Positions 1-9,754 of a stretch of 64,000 bases of DNA are shown in pieces; positions within the stretch are counted from its first letter, which is position 1; each line of letters starts with the position of its first letter. The translations under genes and the position numbers were made by a program. The notes beneath the pieces are model-generated. The model saw only the letters and a list, made by a program, of their open reading frames with translations. It was not told the DNA's origin and made no database searches. The stretch comes from Corynebacterium poyangense (GTDB lineage Bacteria > Actinomycetota > Actinomycetes > Mycobacteriales > Mycobacteriaceae): positions 1,612,001 through 1,676,000 of the forward strand of contig NZ_CP046884.1 in assembly GCF_014522205.1 (NCBI RefSeq). The letters are read 5' to 3'.

Positions 1-1
1 C

Positions 2-250
2 CATGATCTATTAAGTTCTCTCCTTGATGAAGGCGGCTGGGAAACTCCCGACGTTTATTACGTGCTCGGAGATTTTGCTGATTACCGCGCAACTCGTGAC
101 CGCATGGCGGCTGATTATCTGGCCGATCCGCGCGCGTGGGCACGAAAGTGCTGGATTAATATCTGCGAATCTGGTCGTTTTTCCTCCGACCGCACCATCG
201 ATGACTATGCCCGGGAAGTATGGCGGTTGACCCCCAACCCCATAGCATAG
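2..250 (+). CDS. glgP: Glycogen/maltodextrin phosphorylase, C-terminal end (partial)
   Basis: Only the last 82 codons are in the window; the gene enters from the left edge in frame from base 2. The end of the product has the family's typical C-terminus: YYVLGDFADYR, then an AWARKCWINI helix, then SGRFSSDRTIDDYA close to the stop. This matches the last helices of family GT35 phosphorylases, which use phosphate to release glucose-1-phosphate from glycogen or maltodextrins with pyridoxal phosphate as cofactor. The catalytic and cofactor-binding parts lie outside the window, so activity cannot be judged. It converges on pyk across a strong hairpin. A phosphorylase gene beside pyk is also seen in other corynebacteria. 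Confidence 0.85.
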   Translation, partial: HDLLSSLLDEGGWETPDVYYVLGDFADYRATRDRMAADYLADPRAWARKCWINICESGRFSSDRTIDDYAREVWRLTPNPIA

Positions 251-261
251 TTCATCTCAAT

Positions 262-292
262 AATGCGGCTAGGATATCAACCTAGCCGCATT
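262..292. terminator. Bidirectional intrinsic terminator between glgP and pyk
   Basis: A perfect 12-bp stem (AATGCGGCTAGG at 262-273, CCTAGCCGCATT at 281-292) closes a 7-base loop. It is followed by TTTC on the plus strand and has A-rich flanks. It lies 12 bases after the glgP stop and 43 bases from the pyk stop, so it can serve both convergent genes. Confidence 0.85.
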
Positions 293-334
293 TCTTCTGC
301 CTCTATTAACGGGGTAAAACTTACCCCCGCCGTG

Positions 335-1765
335 CTAATCAGCTACCGGCTTCGAGGTATCTTCTCCGAGCAAATGGACATGAATCATATTGGTGTTTCC
401 CGATTCCCCTGGAGGGGTACCAGCCACAACCACCATCATGTCATCGCGTTCATAGTCAGACATAGCCAAAAGAGCTGAATCCACTTCCTGCATCATGGAA
501 TCAGTATCCTCAACCGGTTCACACAAGAAGGTTTCCACTCCCCATGTCAACGCCAGTTGGGAACGTACAGCCGGGTGCGGAGTAAATACCAACAACGGCA
601 GGTGAGAATGCAACCGCGCCACACGTCGGGCGGTATCGCCGGAGGTAGTGAAGGCTACCAACGCCCGAGCGTTCAAACGCTCGGCAATATCCCGTGCAGA
701 GTAGGAAATCACACCCCGCTTGGTGCGCGGAATATGAGTCAACGGCGGAACACTGCCGTGAGACTCGGCGTGGCGAACAATCTTCGCCATTGTTCGCACC
801 ACATTCTCCGGGTCAACACCCACCGAGGTTTCTCCCGATAACATCACTGCATCAGTACCATCAAGCACCGCATTGGCAACGTCTGAAGCCTCAGCGCGGG
901 TTGGCCGGGAATTTTCAATCATCGAATCCAGCATCTGAGTAGCCACAATAACTGGCTTGGCGTTTTCCCTGGCAATCTGGATAGCGCGCTTTTGCACCAG
1001 CGGTACCTGTTCCAAGGGAACTTCCACACCGAGATCACCGCGAGCCACCATAATGCCATCAAAAGCTAAAACGATAGATTCAAGCGCATCTACTGCCTCG
1101 GGTTTCTCTAGTTTCGCAATTACGGGCACCCGTCGCCCGACCTCATCCATGACTTCATGCACGAGGTCAACATCTGCCGGAGAGCGAACAAAGGATAGAG
1201 CAACAATGTCCACCCCTAGCTTCAAGGCAAACCGCAGATCTTCTTTGTCCTTTTCGGACAAAGCCGGAACAGAAATATCCATTCCCGGTAAAGATACGCC
1301 TTTGTTATTAGATACCGGGCCGCCTTCAGTTACTTCGCATACAACGTCATTACCTTCAACGGCTTTGCATACTAAACCAACTTTGCCGTCATCAACCAGC
1401 AGGCGATCTCCAGGACGAGCATCTCGAGCAAGCCCCTTATAGGTGGTAGAAACCCGATCATGAGTACCCGGCACATCATCCACGGTGATCCTTACTGTCT
1501 CACCAGTCTCCCAGAAGGTCGAGCCATCGGTAAACCGCCCTAAGCGAATTTTCGGGCCTTGGAGGTCAGCCAGGATCCCTACCGCATGTCCGGTTTCATC
1601 GGTAGCTTCACGCACCCATCGGTAATTCTGCTCATGATCAGAATGATCACCATGGGAGAAGTTCATCCGCGCTACATCCATACCAGCGTTAACGAGGGAG
1701 GTAATCCCCTCCTTGCTCGCTACCGCCGGACCCAACGTACAGACGATCTTGGTTCTTCTATCCAC
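335..1765 (-). CDS. pyk: Pyruvate kinase
   Basis: Converts phosphoenolpyruvate and ADP to pyruvate and ATP, the last step of glycolysis. The 476-residue product is full length. Visible motifs are ARMNFSHGDH near residues 32-41, ADLQGPKIR near 66-74, the active-site loop VIAKLEKPEAV with the proton-transfer lysine near residue 218, the metal site MVARGDLGVEVP near 239-250, and VIVATQMLDSM followed by RPTRAE near 272-291. The C-terminal third is the usual regulatory domain. The start codon is GTG, with AAGG 13 bases upstream, which is a loose spacing. A 133-base gap separates it from lgt, so it probably has its own promoter, but no convincing -35/-10 pair was seen. Confidence 0.97.
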   Translation of the reverse strand: MDRRTKIVCTLGPAVASKEGITSLVNAGMDVARMNFSHGDHSDHEQNYRWVREATDETGHAVGILADLQGPKIRLGRFTDGSTFWETGETVRITVDDVPGTHDRVSTTYKGLARDARPGDRLLVDDGKVGLVCKAVEGNDVVCEVTEGGPVSNNKGVSLPGMDISVPALSEKDKEDLRFALKLGVDIVALSFVRSPADVDLVHEVMDEVGRRVPVIAKLEKPEAVDALESIVLAFDGIMVARGDLGVEVPLEQVPLVQKRAIQIARENAKPVIVATQMLDSMIENSRPTRAEASDVANAVLDGTDAVMLSGETSVGVDPENVVRTMAKIVRHAESHGSVPPLTHIPRTKRGVISYSARDIAERLNARALVAFTTSGDTARRVARLHSHLPLLVFTPHPAVRSQLALTWGVETFLCEPVEDTDSMMQEVDSALLAMSDYERDDMMVVVAGTPPGESGNTNMIHVHLLGEDTSKPVAD

Positions 1766-1898
1766 TGAAATTCATCACCCTTGTTACTTCATTCGACATC
1801 AAACCGGCATTCTCTGCCCGATTATGTTGGCTTTCGCCCGTTCGGGAACGAATCTTAGGGGATTTTCCACGTGATCCCGAATGAGCACGCTTCAAAGG

Positions 1899-2861
1899 CT
1901 ACGCGCCTTCGTGCTTATCCTCTATTCGAACCGGAGAAGAATCACTATTTTCTTCACCCACCTGGGCTTTTTCAGATGAATCAATGACCTTCGCCCTATT
2001 TTCCCCTCCAGTGACCTGTTGCTCACTTTCTCGTCCCCGAGCTAAAAGCAGGAAGACAATTACCGCCCCGATAAACACCACTGCCGACACAATGGTGTTA
2101 ATCCGAAGCCCCATCACCATGGTTGCCTCATCAGAACGCATTCCTTCCACCACAAACCGACCGGCGGTATAGAGCGCTACGTACAAGGCGAAAACCCGAC
2201 CATGCCCTAAGCGATAATGGCGATCTGCCCAGAGGAGAATAAAGAACACTAAAACATTCCATAGCAGTTCATAAAGGAAGGTGGGGTGGACCGTCGTTAA
2301 TACCTCACCGGTGGAATGACCAGTCAAAGGAGCTATCCGACCATGCGCATCGACTCGCTGGTATATCTCTAAAGCCCACGGAACATTCGTGGGACGACCA
2401 TAAAGTTCTTGATTAAACCAATTTCCTAGCCGCCCGATGCCTTGGGCCAGAATAATGCCGGGGGCAATGGCGTCTGCGAACGGGGCAAGTGGAAGGTTTT
2501 TTCTTCGGAAAAAGATCCACGTCCCCACTCCACCAAGAGCCACGGCACCCCAAATCCCCAAGCCACCGTTGGTGATTTTGAGTGCATCAATAGGGTGTGC
2601 GCCGGGACCGAAATATTTAGGATAGTCCGTGATGACGTGGTACAGTCGCCCGCCGATGATGCCGCAGGGGATAGCGACTATAGCAGCATCCCACACGACG
2701 TTGGGGTTGCCTCCACGAGCGACATAACGACGAACAGTGATCCACAAAGCAACGACAATCCCAGCAATGATGCAGAGGGCATAGGCCCGGATGGGAATAG
2801 GCCCCAGATACCAAACTCCCTGGGGTGGAGAGGGAATAGCAGCTAAGTTTTGAAGATGCAC
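1899..2861 (-). CDS. lgt: Prolipoprotein diacylglyceryl transferase
   Basis: Integral membrane enzyme that moves diacylglycerol from phosphatidylglycerol to the lipobox cysteine of prolipoproteins, the first maturation step. The 320-residue product begins with a hydrophobic segment near residues 26-43 and has several more membrane spans. The Lgt signature is seen as [13 protein letters not shown] at about residues 143-155, with the essential arginine at 144. A second conserved stretch, [12 protein letters not shown], lies in the C-terminal third. A charged tail of about 45 residues follows the last span, as in other actinobacterial Lgt proteins. GTG start. It lies 33 bases after the IGPS-like gene and is probably cotranscribed with it. 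LspA, which acts next, is encoded at 43748. Confidence 0.96.
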   Translation of the reverse strand: MHLQNLAAIPSPPQGVWYLGPIPIRAYALCIIAGIVVALWITVRRYVARGGNPNVVWDAAIVAIPCGIIGGRLYHVITDYPKYFGPGAHPIDALKITNGGLGIWGAVALGGVGTWIFFRRKNLPLAPFADAIAPGIILAQGIGRLGNWFNQELYGRPTNVPWALEIYQRVDAHGRIAPLTGHSTGEVLTTVHPTFLYELLWNVLVFFILLWADRHYRLGHGRVFALYVALYTAGRFVVEGMRSDEATMVMGLRINTIVSAVVFIGAVIVFLLLARGRESEQQVTGGENRAKVIDSSEKAQVGEENSDSSPVRIEDKHEGA

Positions 2862-2894
2862 TCCCCTAGTGTGCCTTACATTACGCAGGTACCG

Positions 2895-3710
2895 CTAATT
2901 CTCGGTGCCGATAGCCGGATGCTGACCGGCTGCCACCATTTCTCGGGTCAAGGAGCCAGGCGTCCTGGTGGTAGACATCCCGCGACTGACTATCACAGCA
3001 TCTGCCCCAAGCCGGGCACACGCTACGACATGAGCTGGAGTTGTCACCCCACTTAACACCACAATCGGTTGATTCCCACGCCGGACCAACGGTATCAATT
3101 GGAAAATCAATTCTCGGTCTATCGAAGCCTTGCCCCACAGCTGAGGATTGATACCGATAATCCCGGTTCCTAGTGACACCGCCAATTCGGCTTCTTTGGG
3201 GTTACGGACTTCAAGAACCGGAGTCATTCCCAGGGATCCAATTCGATCTACCAAGGATTCACTGTGCCGAGTAAGTAGAAGCCCTAAGGATACAGTGAGC
3301 ATATCTGCACCATAGAAGCGAGCTTCATGAATTTGATAGGGGTCAATAATGACATCCCGACACAACAGAGGAATATTGACGGCACCTTTGGCTCGTCGCA
3401 TATCCTCATGGGACCCACAAAATGGCGGCAAATCAGTGTGACACGAAAGCGCCGCAGCACCGCTAGCTTCGCACTCTTGGGCGATGCTCTTGATCCCGGT
3501 GTATTCCCACGGGTCACTGCCTTGTGGCTGGCAACATTGCAGCTCGGTAATAATAGAACACCCCGGCGCCAGGAGAGGTGAGGTCGGATCCAAGGGCGCC
3601 GGGGTTTGTGCTGCTAATTCTTTAATCTCAGGAAAAGGAAGGGCGGCTTCCCGCAGCGAAACTCGGCGACGCACTTGCGCCACGAGGTAGTCTACGACCA
3701 CCGGTACCAT
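2895..3710 (-). CDS. Indole-3-glycerol-phosphate synthase-like protein, catalytic residues substituted
   Basis: The 271-residue product aligns with TrpC-type IGPS along its length, including a near-exact IIDPYQIHEARFYGAD at 121-136, LEVRNPKEAELA at 166-177 and GIIGINPQ at 183-190. In true IGPS the first catalytic segment reads E-x-K-K-A-S-P-S-K-G; here it is TELQCCQPQG near 55-64, so the catalytic lysine is Gln58. The general-acid lysine of L-C-K-D-F is Arg118. The glutamate before the conserved Ser-Gly is Leu219. Glu56, Glu167 and Asn188 are kept. The fold is clear, but normal IGPS chemistry looks unlikely. It lies downstream of the his genes and next to the Trp-associated membrane protein. 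The true tryptophan-pathway trpC is expected elsewhere in the genome. A regulatory or ligand-binding role is only inference. Confidence 0.85.
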   Translation of the reverse strand: MVPVVVDYLVAQVRRRVSLREAALPFPEIKELAAQTPAPLDPTSPLLAPGCSIITELQCCQPQGSDPWEYTGIKSIAQECEASGAAALSCHTDLPPFCGSHEDMRRAKGAVNIPLLCRDVIIDPYQIHEARFYGADMLTVSLGLLLTRHSESLVDRIGSLGMTPVLEVRNPKEAELAVSLGTGIIGINPQLWGKASIDRELIFQLIPLVRRGNQPIVVLSGVTTPAHVVACARLGADAVIVSRGMSTTRTPGSLTREMVAAGQHPAIGTEN

Positions 3711-3820
3711 CAGCCCTCACCTCGCTTTCTTCCACCATCCCACACCCCTGCGGAAAGTGAATTAGAGCACGACGCTCCTTGTAGCTGTATAGGTTATCCG
3801 GAAAGCAAGCAAGAAAGAAA

Positions 3821-4510
3821 TCAGCAGGAACGTGAATCCGCATCTGTGGGATCGATATCTGCATCCAAGGCGTCCCACATCACCCGGTCGGAATCAGAGT
3901 TTTCGGCTAATTCTTGCTGGATAGTGTGTTCTCGTTGTTGTTTTCGTTGATATTTATCCGGGGATGCGGAATCAGATCCAGGCCTAATCATCAACAGCAC
4001 CCCAGCAAACAAGGCGAGAGCACATCCTCCTAGGGCAACACCTGGCCATAGCGGATGAAGCTGCATGTCGGTGAGCTGGGCCCATTGTGACAAGCTCACT
4101 GGGTCGGTCAGCCGGGCATTATTGGCCCCGGAGGTCAAAATAGATCGAGCCCGCTCCGGGTCTCCGCCGGTTAATAACAGGTGCATCGGCGCCCAGGAAG
4201 CACCCACGGCAGCAAGAGCAGCAACCAACCCGATGATGCGTCGACCCCATCGGCGCAACACCAAAGCGGCAATACATCCAGCAATGAGCACCAAGGCAAG
4301 AGCAGTCATCTCGGTAGACCAGGATGCGCCAACCAGATTTTCATGGTGCTCTCCGGATTTGTCATCAAAGGCTGAAATACTGACCCAGGCCATCCGAGAG
4401 CTGAGCCAAATCACTAAAGCTGATATTCCTAAAAGAAGAGCGGCAAAACGGGCCCGAGTTTTATCCTCTTGTGCCTTGTCCACGTCAGTTTTCCCTTTTA
4501 AATCTGTCAC
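3821..4510 (-). CDS. Trp biosynthesis-associated membrane protein (TIGR02234-like)
   Basis: A 229-residue membrane protein with about four hydrophobic segments, near residues 22-42, 65-85, 90-112 and 155-175. It resembles the actinobacterial family named for proximity to trp genes, whose biochemical function is unknown. The charged C-terminal tail includes a [10 protein letters not shown] stretch and ends in an acidic segment. The GTG start overlaps the hisI stop as GTGA, so it is probably translationally coupled to hisI. The next gene is the IGPS-like protein, 110 bases downstream. Family assignment rests on topology and context more than on a diagnostic motif. Confidence 0.75.
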   Translation of the reverse strand: MTDLKGKTDVDKAQEDKTRARFAALLLGISALVIWLSSRMAWVSISAFDDKSGEHHENLVGASWSTEMTALALVLIAGCIAALVLRRWGRRIIGLVAALAAVGASWAPMHLLLTGGDPERARSILTSGANNARLTDPVSLSQWAQLTDMQLHPLWPGVALGGCALALFAGVLLMIRPGSDSASPDKYQRKQQREHTIQQELAENSDSDRVMWDALDADIDPTDADSRSC

Positions 4511-4869
4511 AGTAGCTGGTCACCATCGAAACATGTCCGCGTCCCCGTGTGACACGCTGCGCCTTGTTGATGCACCTTGACCAAGACGGTATCCCCGTCA
4601 CAATCCAGCCGTACCTCAGTCACCTCTTGGGTATGCCCGGAGGTCAACCCTTTAATCCAGTATTCTCCGCGAGACCTGGACCAATAGGTTCCCCGTCGAG
4701 TAGCCAGAGTAAACGCCAAGGCATGACAATCCATCCACGCCATCATCAGCACTTCAGATTCTTGATCGGCTGATTGCACAATAGCTGGCACAAGTCCAGC
4801 CTCATTAAATTTCACGCGTTCCTGAAACTGGGGGTCTAAATCATAGTCAGCTGGGTTATCTGAACTCAC
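4507..4869 (-). CDS. hisI: Phosphoribosyl-AMP cyclohydrolase
   Basis: Opens the adenine ring of PR-AMP, the third step of histidine synthesis. The 120-residue single-domain protein has the expected metal-site motifs: LDCDGDTV, then [10 protein letters not shown] and RTCF near the C-terminus, with the DCD aspartates and cysteines that bind magnesium and zinc. The upstream [12 protein letters not shown] stretch is also typical. There is no fused HisE domain, as is normal in actinobacteria. The GTG start overlaps the hisF stop (GTGA), and its own stop overlaps the next gene in the same way, so translation is tightly coupled. Confidence 0.96.
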   Translation of the reverse strand: MSSDNPADYDLDPQFQERVKFNEAGLVPAIVQSADQESEVLMMAWMDCHALAFTLATRRGTYWSRSRGEYWIKGLTSGHTQEVTEVRLDCDGDTVLVKVHQQGAACHTGTRTCFDGDQLL

Positions 4870-5642
4870 GTGCGCACCTCATATCCACCCTTACTCAGTG
4901 CCTGTTTTACCTCAGAAATTGCTACTTCCCCAAAGTGGAAAATACTGGCCGCCAGCACTGCATCAGCTCCAGCTGCTACCGCCGGAACAAAATGCTCTGC
5001 ATGTCCAGCCCCACCCGAAGCAATAATAGGAACATCCACCGCCGCGGCAACTTTATCAATGAGTTCGACATCAAATCCTGTCTTTGTGCCGTCCCCATCC
5101 ATAGAGTTAAGGAGGATCTCCCCCACCCCAAGTTCCTGACCACGGCGAGCCCACTCAATGGCGTCTATCCCAGCACTTCGGGTGCCACCATGAGTGGTTA
5201 CCTCAAAGCCTGAAGGCTGGGGTTCGGCTCCGTCTGGAACACGTCGGGCATCAACGCTTAACACCACGCATTGGGCACCGAACCGCCGGGAAAGCTCACC
5301 GAGAAGTTCGGGCCGAGCAATTGCTGCTGTATTGACGGAAACTTTGTCTGCGCCTGCGCGAAGAAGTTGGTCAACGTCTGCTTCGGTACGCACACCTCCA
5401 CCCACAGTCAGGGGGATAAATACTTGCTCGGCTGTGCGTCGAACTACCTCCAACATCGTGCCTCGGCCGTGTCGCGAAGCAGTAACGTCTAAAAAGGTAA
5501 GTTCATCAGCTCCCTCTTTGTCGTAGCGTTTGGCTAATTCCACCGGGTCACCGGCGTCTCGGAGATTTTCAAAATTAACCCCTTTGACAACACGACCATC
5601 ATCGACATCGAGACACGGTATGACACGAACTGCCACAGCCAT
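4866..5642 (-). CDS. hisF: Imidazole glycerol phosphate synthase, cyclase subunit
   Basis: With HisH it converts PRFAR and glutamine-derived ammonia to imidazole glycerol phosphate and AICAR. The 258-residue TIM barrel begins [18 protein letters not shown], with the first catalytic aspartate at residue 12. The second catalytic aspartate is in VVLSVDARR, near residue 132. Phosphate-binding ends are seen in [11 protein letters not shown] and IASGGAG. ATG start. It follows impA by 46 bases and overlaps hisI by four bases. Confidence 0.97.
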   Translation of the reverse strand: MAVAVRVIPCLDVDDGRVVKGVNFENLRDAGDPVELAKRYDKEGADELTFLDVTASRHGRGTMLEVVRRTAEQVFIPLTVGGGVRTEADVDQLLRAGADKVSVNTAAIARPELLGELSRRFGAQCVVLSVDARRVPDGAEPQPSGFEVTTHGGTRSAGIDAIEWARRGQELGVGEILLNSMDGDGTKTGFDVELIDKVAAAVDVPIIASGGAGHAEHFVPAVAAGADAVLAASIFHFGEVAISEVKQALSKGGYEVRT

Positions 5643-5688
5643 GAGGCAACCGTCCTTCCAAAACAGGGAACCAGGTGAGAGAGGCTTC

Positions 5689-6477
5689 TTAGGTGGGTAG
5701 GTTTCTACTCATGGTAGCCATGATGGCGGAGTGAGCTTGAGGGGACCCCACTACACAGCTATCGGAGTGAATAGTCCAGGGTTGTCCGCTGGTGTCAGTG
5801 ACGTATCCTCCAATAGCGCGATTAAGCACGACGCCCGCAGCGTTATCCCAAATATGGGGTGAAAAGGATACCGCACCGCCGAAGATTCCTTGAGCGCTAA
5901 AAGCTAGGTCTACCCCCACTGATCCGGTGATTCGAGGGCGCAAGTAGGTATCCGCTAATTCTGAAAGGAGACCCTGGCGAACCATGGAGGGGAATTTTGA
6001 GGCGGCGGGGGACGATACTGAAGAAAATCCCACCTGCCCAACTAGGGTGGAAGGGCGAGACTCCGGGCGGAAAGGTGAGCCGTTGATGAGGAGCGGACTG
6101 CCGCGGTAGGCGCTCAGGCGTCGCCCAAGAGTGGGCAGAGATGTGATACCAATGACCGGTTTTTGGTCGATAATAAGACTCATCAAAATAGCGCATAAGG
6201 GGTTGCCAGCAGCATAGTTAGAGGTTCCATCAACCGGATCAACTACCCAGACCGCTTGATGGTTGAGGCTGCCGCCTTGTTCTTCTCCGAAAACCGGGAT
6301 TCCGGTGAGTTGATTCAGCCGGGTGCGGAGGAGTTCTTCAATATGAACGTCAACGTCGGTAGCAAAATCCCCGGGCGCCTTAAAGGTAGTGGGATCTGCC
6401 CCTAACCCATCAAGGAAAATATGTTCTGCCTCGGTACAGATTTCCTCCGCCTGAGAAAGCAACTGTGACAGATCCAT
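5689..6477 (-). CDS. impA: Inositol monophosphatase-family phosphatase
   Basis: A 262-residue phosphatase of the lithium-sensitive, magnesium-dependent family. Metal-binding motifs are GEE at 64-66, [11 protein letters not shown] at 78-88 and IWDNAAG near residue 215. The family includes inositol-1-phosphatase, CysQ and an actinobacterial histidinol-phosphate phosphatase, and sequence alone does not separate them. Its place between hisA and hisF is conserved in corynebacteria, where the gene is called impA. Inositol phosphate for phosphatidylinositol and mycothiol, or histidinol phosphate, are both possible substrates. ATG start. The gap to hisA is only 10 bases. Confidence 0.9.
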   Translation of the reverse strand: MDLSQLLSQAEEICTEAEHIFLDGLGADPTTFKAPGDFATDVDVHIEELLRTRLNQLTGIPVFGEEQGGSLNHQAVWVVDPVDGTSNYAAGNPLCAILMSLIIDQKPVIGITSLPTLGRRLSAYRGSPLLINGSPFRPESRPSTLVGQVGFSSVSSPAASKFPSMVRQGLLSELADTYLRPRITGSVGVDLAFSAQGIFGGAVSFSPHIWDNAAGVVLNRAIGGYVTDTSGQPWTIHSDSCVVGSPQAHSAIMATMSRNLPT

Positions 6478-6487
6478 TGTCTAACCC

Positions 6488-7246
6488 CTAGCCCTGGGTG
6501 TGGGGACGCGTCTGAGTCTCAACGGCGGCTAAGGCTTCTGCCAGGGTGAACTTATGCTCATAGAGAGCTTTACCAATAATGACGGAATCAATCCCCTCAT
6601 CGTGGTAGCGAGAAACCTCACGGACATCTTCCAGGGTGGAGATCCCACCAGAGGCTGTTACCTGGGCATCAGTTGCTGCGGAAACTTCCCTCAGCAAGTC
6701 AATATTAGGGCCGGTCAGTGTGCCGTCTCGTGACACATCAGTAACAACGAAACGGCGGCAGCCGGCAGCATCTAACCGCTCTAATACTTCCCACACATCT
6801 CCCCCATCAGATACCCAACCATTGCCCCTGGCACGCCACTCTCCGTTTTCTTGGCGAAGAGCTAAATCCACGGCCACTTGATCCCCGTATTCCTTCAGAA
6901 CCCGGGCAATCCACTCTGGTTTTTCTAATGCCGCGGTACCGATATTTACTCGGGCGGCACCTGTTGCCAAGGCCCGTTCCAGAGACTGATCATCCCGGAT
7001 TCCTCCGGTCAATTCCACCTTAATATCCAGGTTACGAGTGATTTCTGCCATGAGCTCATGGTTAGAACCACGGTTAAACGCAGCATCCAAATCGACGAAA
7101 TGCAGCCACGCAGCACCTTGGTCTTGCCACTCCTGGGCAGCTTCCATGGGAGAACCATAAACCTTTTCGGTCCCAGCCTCCCCCTGATCAAGGCGAACCG
7201 CTTGGCCACGTACAACATCCACCGCAGGAAGAAGAGTAAAGCTCAT
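6488..7246 (-). CDS. hisA: ProFAR isomerase
   Basis: Isomerises the aminoaldose ProFAR to the ketose PRFAR, the fourth histidine step. The 252-residue half-barrel repeat protein opens [15 protein letters not shown] with the catalytic aspartate at residue 10. Later come [32 protein letters not shown] with the second catalytic aspartate, and ASGGIST. In streptomycetes and mycobacteria the orthologue (PriA) also serves tryptophan synthesis. Corynebacteria generally carry a trpCF fusion, so HisA is the safer name. ATG start, 28 bases after hisH. Confidence 0.95.
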   Translation of the reverse strand: MSFTLLPAVDVVRGQAVRLDQGEAGTEKVYGSPMEAAQEWQDQGAAWLHFVDLDAAFNRGSNHELMAEITRNLDIKVELTGGIRDDQSLERALATGAARVNIGTAALEKPEWIARVLKEYGDQVAVDLALRQENGEWRARGNGWVSDGGDVWEVLERLDAAGCRRFVVTDVSRDGTLTGPNIDLLREVSAATDAQVTASGGISTLEDVREVSRYHDEGIDSVIIGKALYEHKFTLAEALAAVETQTRPHTQG

Positions 7247-7274
7247 GGCTGTTAAGTGTAATCGGAACTACGCC

Positions 7275-7910
7275 TTAAAGTGTTCGCACCCAGTTTTCTA
7301 GCAGGGCTAAACCTGCGTCCCCAGACTTTTCAGGGTGAAACTGGGTAGCCCACAAGGGCCCGTTTTCAATGGCCGCAATAAACCGATCTGATTCATGATC
7401 AGCCCAGCTCACCAAGGGTGGTGTGGTAGGCCCATCGGTCGGAAAATCCCACTTCCGAACCCCATAGGAGTGCACGAAATAAAATCTTTCACCGGGAGAC
7501 AACCCTTGAAACAGCTCCGAATTTTCTGGATGCTCAACGGTATTCCATCCCATGTGGGGCAAAGTCTTAGCCGCTAGACGTTCCACCACACCCGGCCATT
7601 CGCCGCAACCTGCGGCGGTGGAGCCGTGTTCTACTCCTCGTTCAAAAAGTACTTGCATCCCTACGCAGATGCCGAAAACCGGGCGATCTCCAGCTAGGCG
7701 TTCACCAATCATTCGGGGCCCGTGTACTCGTTTGAGCCCATTCATGCAAGCCTCAAAAGCTCCCACCCCGGGTACTAATAGCCCATCAGCGTTAAGAACA
7801 GTGTGCGGATCAGCAGTCAACGTGACCTGTGCTCCGACCTTTTCCAAGGCGCGGTGGGCAGATCTTAAATTCCCAGATCCATAATCGAGGAGGGCAACGG
7901 TGGAGCTCAT
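7275..7910 (-). CDS. hisH: Imidazole glycerol phosphate synthase, glutamine amidotransferase subunit
   Basis: Hydrolyses glutamine and channels ammonia to HisF. The 211-residue class I amidotransferase has the nucleophile motif [14 protein letters not shown] with Cys82, and the His-Glu pair in [10 protein letters not shown] near residue 192. The oxyanion region VPGVGAF is near 46-52. ATG start. It follows the MFS gene by 39 bases. Because the accessory block separates this group from hisDCB, hisH-hisA-impA-hisF-hisI must now rely on a promoter at or before the MFS gene. Confidence 0.97.
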   Translation of the reverse strand: MSSTVALLDYGSGNLRSAHRALEKVGAQVTLTADPHTVLNADGLLVPGVGAFEACMNGLKRVHGPRMIGERLAGDRPVFGICVGMQVLFERGVEHGSTAAGCGEWPGVVERLAAKTLPHMGWNTVEHPENSELFQGLSPGERFYFVHSYGVRKWDFPTDGPTTPPLVSWADHESDRFIAAIENGPLWATQFHPEKSGDAGLALLENWVRTL

Positions 7911-7949
7911 GGCCGAAAGTTTAGTGGGTTAGGGTTCTTGACCCAACAG

Positions 7950-9380
7950 TTAGCCCTCATCCTGGTTCGGCGGAGTCACCGCGCCACGATTCTTCCAGCC
8001 GGGCCGAGGTGGGCGTCGGACTAATAACTTGGTCACCTCTACTGGGCGCGTTGCTACCCGTCGAGCTTTCCGGACCCCATAGACGGCTTTGCGCGCTACC
8101 GGCACCTGGCGCAGCCGGGCCCGCATATTTGAATGCTCCGTAATACGGTGCCTACCAACAACATGGTCCGCGATGGTGATGACAAGCCCCAAGGCAATAA
8201 TCGCTGCTCCTAGGGTGTAAGCCCCGCTATAGCTCAACGAGGCCGCCACCACCCCAAGGAGGACGGAACCAATGCCGGTACCGGCATCATAAGAGATGTT
8301 CCACAAGGTCGAGGCATCGGAAACTCGTGATCGCGGCAACCGGAAGAACATAGAAAGCAGCGCCTCGTTTTGCACCATACCGAAGGCGCCGCCAAATAAC
8401 ACTGCTGCTAAAACCAGGAGCCATAAGGGCCAGTTCCAGGCGAGGACGGCTGCTATCAATAACGTCCCGAGCAAAGAAGCCAGCTGGGAGGGAATCATGG
8501 TTAATCCGGGCATTCCGCGACGATCTGCAACCATGCCGGAAAGGAAACGAAAAACCATCATCGACGCCCCGAGGATGGAGAGCATGAGCCCGCCGATGAT
8601 GGAGCCGGACACCGGATCCACTTGGTTTACCGCGATGGGGAGAAAAGACGATACTGCCCCGAATGTCATTGAGAGGGAGGTTACTGCCAGGGCAGGAACC
8701 GTGATCAGTTTCCAGGTGGCTGGTGGAGGAACCTCCTGTTCATCCATATGTTGATATTGCGAGGGTGTAGTTGGTGGGGTGGGGCGAAGCCGGGGGATGG
8801 ACAGACACATGAGAGCCGAAATCAAGGCCACTGCTGCTGCGAGCAGGTAGACGACGTGGAAACCAAAGTTTCGGCTGACGCTTAAACCGATGGGGAGAAA
8901 GAGCATTTGAGACAAGCCCACTGCCACGCCGAGTAGGCCGGAGGCTTTTCCTAGCCATCGCAGCGGAACAAGTTCCGCGATCAATGCTGATTGGGCCACA
9001 GTCAAAGCTCCGAAGCCAACACCACGGAGGGCTGAAAAACCTAAGACGTTCCAGGGGTCAAGTCCCAAGAGGTGACCTAGGGCTGGAAAACCGAGCATAA
9101 AAGCAGACCCCACCATCACCGGGTTATACCCCATAGCGCGCAGCATGGTGGGGGTGAGTATCTGGGTCAACACAGTCGCTGCCATAAATACTCCCGTAGC
9201 CGAACCAGCAAGAGACTCTGATTCCCCGGCATCCACCACAGCCAGGGGAATAACGGGAAGAAGCAAAGCGTAGCTACCGAAAGCGGCAGCCACCGCTATC
9301 AGCGTGGCAATAAAACCAGGACTCTGCCATACGCTGTTGATCTGATTGATCTTCTCCGGTGTCAGAGCCCGTGGCGCCAC
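7950..9380 (-). CDS. Major facilitator superfamily transporter
   Basis: A 476-residue polytopic membrane protein with about twelve hydrophobic spans in two halves and a basic C-terminal tail rich in arginine. The first half includes GSATGVFMAATVLTQIL, and the loop after it (MLRAMGYNP) resembles the MFS loop between helices 2 and 3. It looks like a drug or sugar efflux carrier, but the substrate cannot be read from sequence. A similar MFS gene lies between a small membrane protein gene and hisH in other corynebacteria, so this is ancestral operon content. GTG start. It is the first intact minus-strand gene after the accessory block. Confidence 0.85.
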   Translation of the reverse strand: MAPRALTPEKINQINSVWQSPGFIATLIAVAAAFGSYALLLPVIPLAVVDAGESESLAGSATGVFMAATVLTQILTPTMLRAMGYNPVMVGSAFMLGFPALGHLLGLDPWNVLGFSALRGVGFGALTVAQSALIAELVPLRWLGKASGLLGVAVGLSQMLFLPIGLSVSRNFGFHVVYLLAAAVALISALMCLSIPRLRPTPPTTPSQYQHMDEQEVPPPATWKLITVPALAVTSLSMTFGAVSSFLPIAVNQVDPVSGSIIGGLMLSILGASMMVFRFLSGMVADRRGMPGLTMIPSQLASLLGTLLIAAVLAWNWPLWLLVLAAVLFGGAFGMVQNEALLSMFFRLPRSRVSDASTLWNISYDAGTGIGSVLLGVVAASLSYSGAYTLGAAIIALGLVITIADHVVGRHRITEHSNMRARLRQVPVARKAVYGVRKARRVATRPVEVTKLLVRRPPRPGWKNRGAVTPPNQDEG

Positions 9381-9617
9381 TTAGGTCATCACTCCCATCA
9401 ACAAAACAATTGCCAAGGCTAAAAAGGCGGCCGCTAGGATTGCCGTCGCTATGCTCAGCGCCTTCCTATCAGCCTGATACAGTGACCAGCTTCCGCCCAC
9501 GAGGAGCCCAGCGATAAGAAAAGCAACCTAGATCAACCACGGTGGGTTTGCCGCACCCTGAGCCGCCGAATCCTGAGCCACTATAGCAAGCTGGTTCCAT
9601 TTTCCTACTGTTAAGAA
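9381..9617 (-). pseudogene. Small membrane protein of the his operon, broken by an in-frame stop
   Basis: Minus-strand translation of this interval reads KWNQLAIVAQDSAA, then NPPWLI, then an amber stop at 9528-9530, then VAFLIAGLLVGGSWSLYQ and a second hydrophobic span ending LLMGVMT. The ochre stop is at 9381-9383, next to the MFS start. Read through, this is a two-span protein of roughly 75 residues in the position where other corynebacteria keep a small membrane protein between hisB and the MFS gene. No start codon remains in frame: the frame closes at 9624-9626, inside the repeat at the island edge. The 5' end therefore looks lost and the rest interrupted. An alternative start at 9598-9600 lies in another frame and would need a frameshift. 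Confidence 0.6.
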
Positions 9618-9674
9618 TACAATCTAACGCCTACTGGCTGTCGTACGAAAATCTTGCTAGCCGTGCGAAAAGCT
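9618..9674 (-). repeat. Island-edge repeat, copy A
   Basis: Contains TCTAACGCCTACTGGCTG followed by two tandem-like units, TCGTACGAAAATCTTGC and GCCGTGCGAAAAGC. About 38 of 47 aligned positions match copy B at 12331. The end blocks also match copy C at 17821, which lacks the middle. It marks the left edge of the accessory block and lies 3' of the minus-strand hydrolase gene. Confidence 0.6.
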
Positions 9675-9754
9675 GACTGCTCCCGTGTGGTCGGCAGTTC
9701 AGATGGCTGGGTATAGAGAATTATTTTAAATGTTCGGGGCACATATTCCTTTGC

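Noticed and set aside
3711..3820. A gene or riboswitch in the gap before the IGPS-like gene
   Set aside because: Only 110 bases, with no conserved structure or frame visible.
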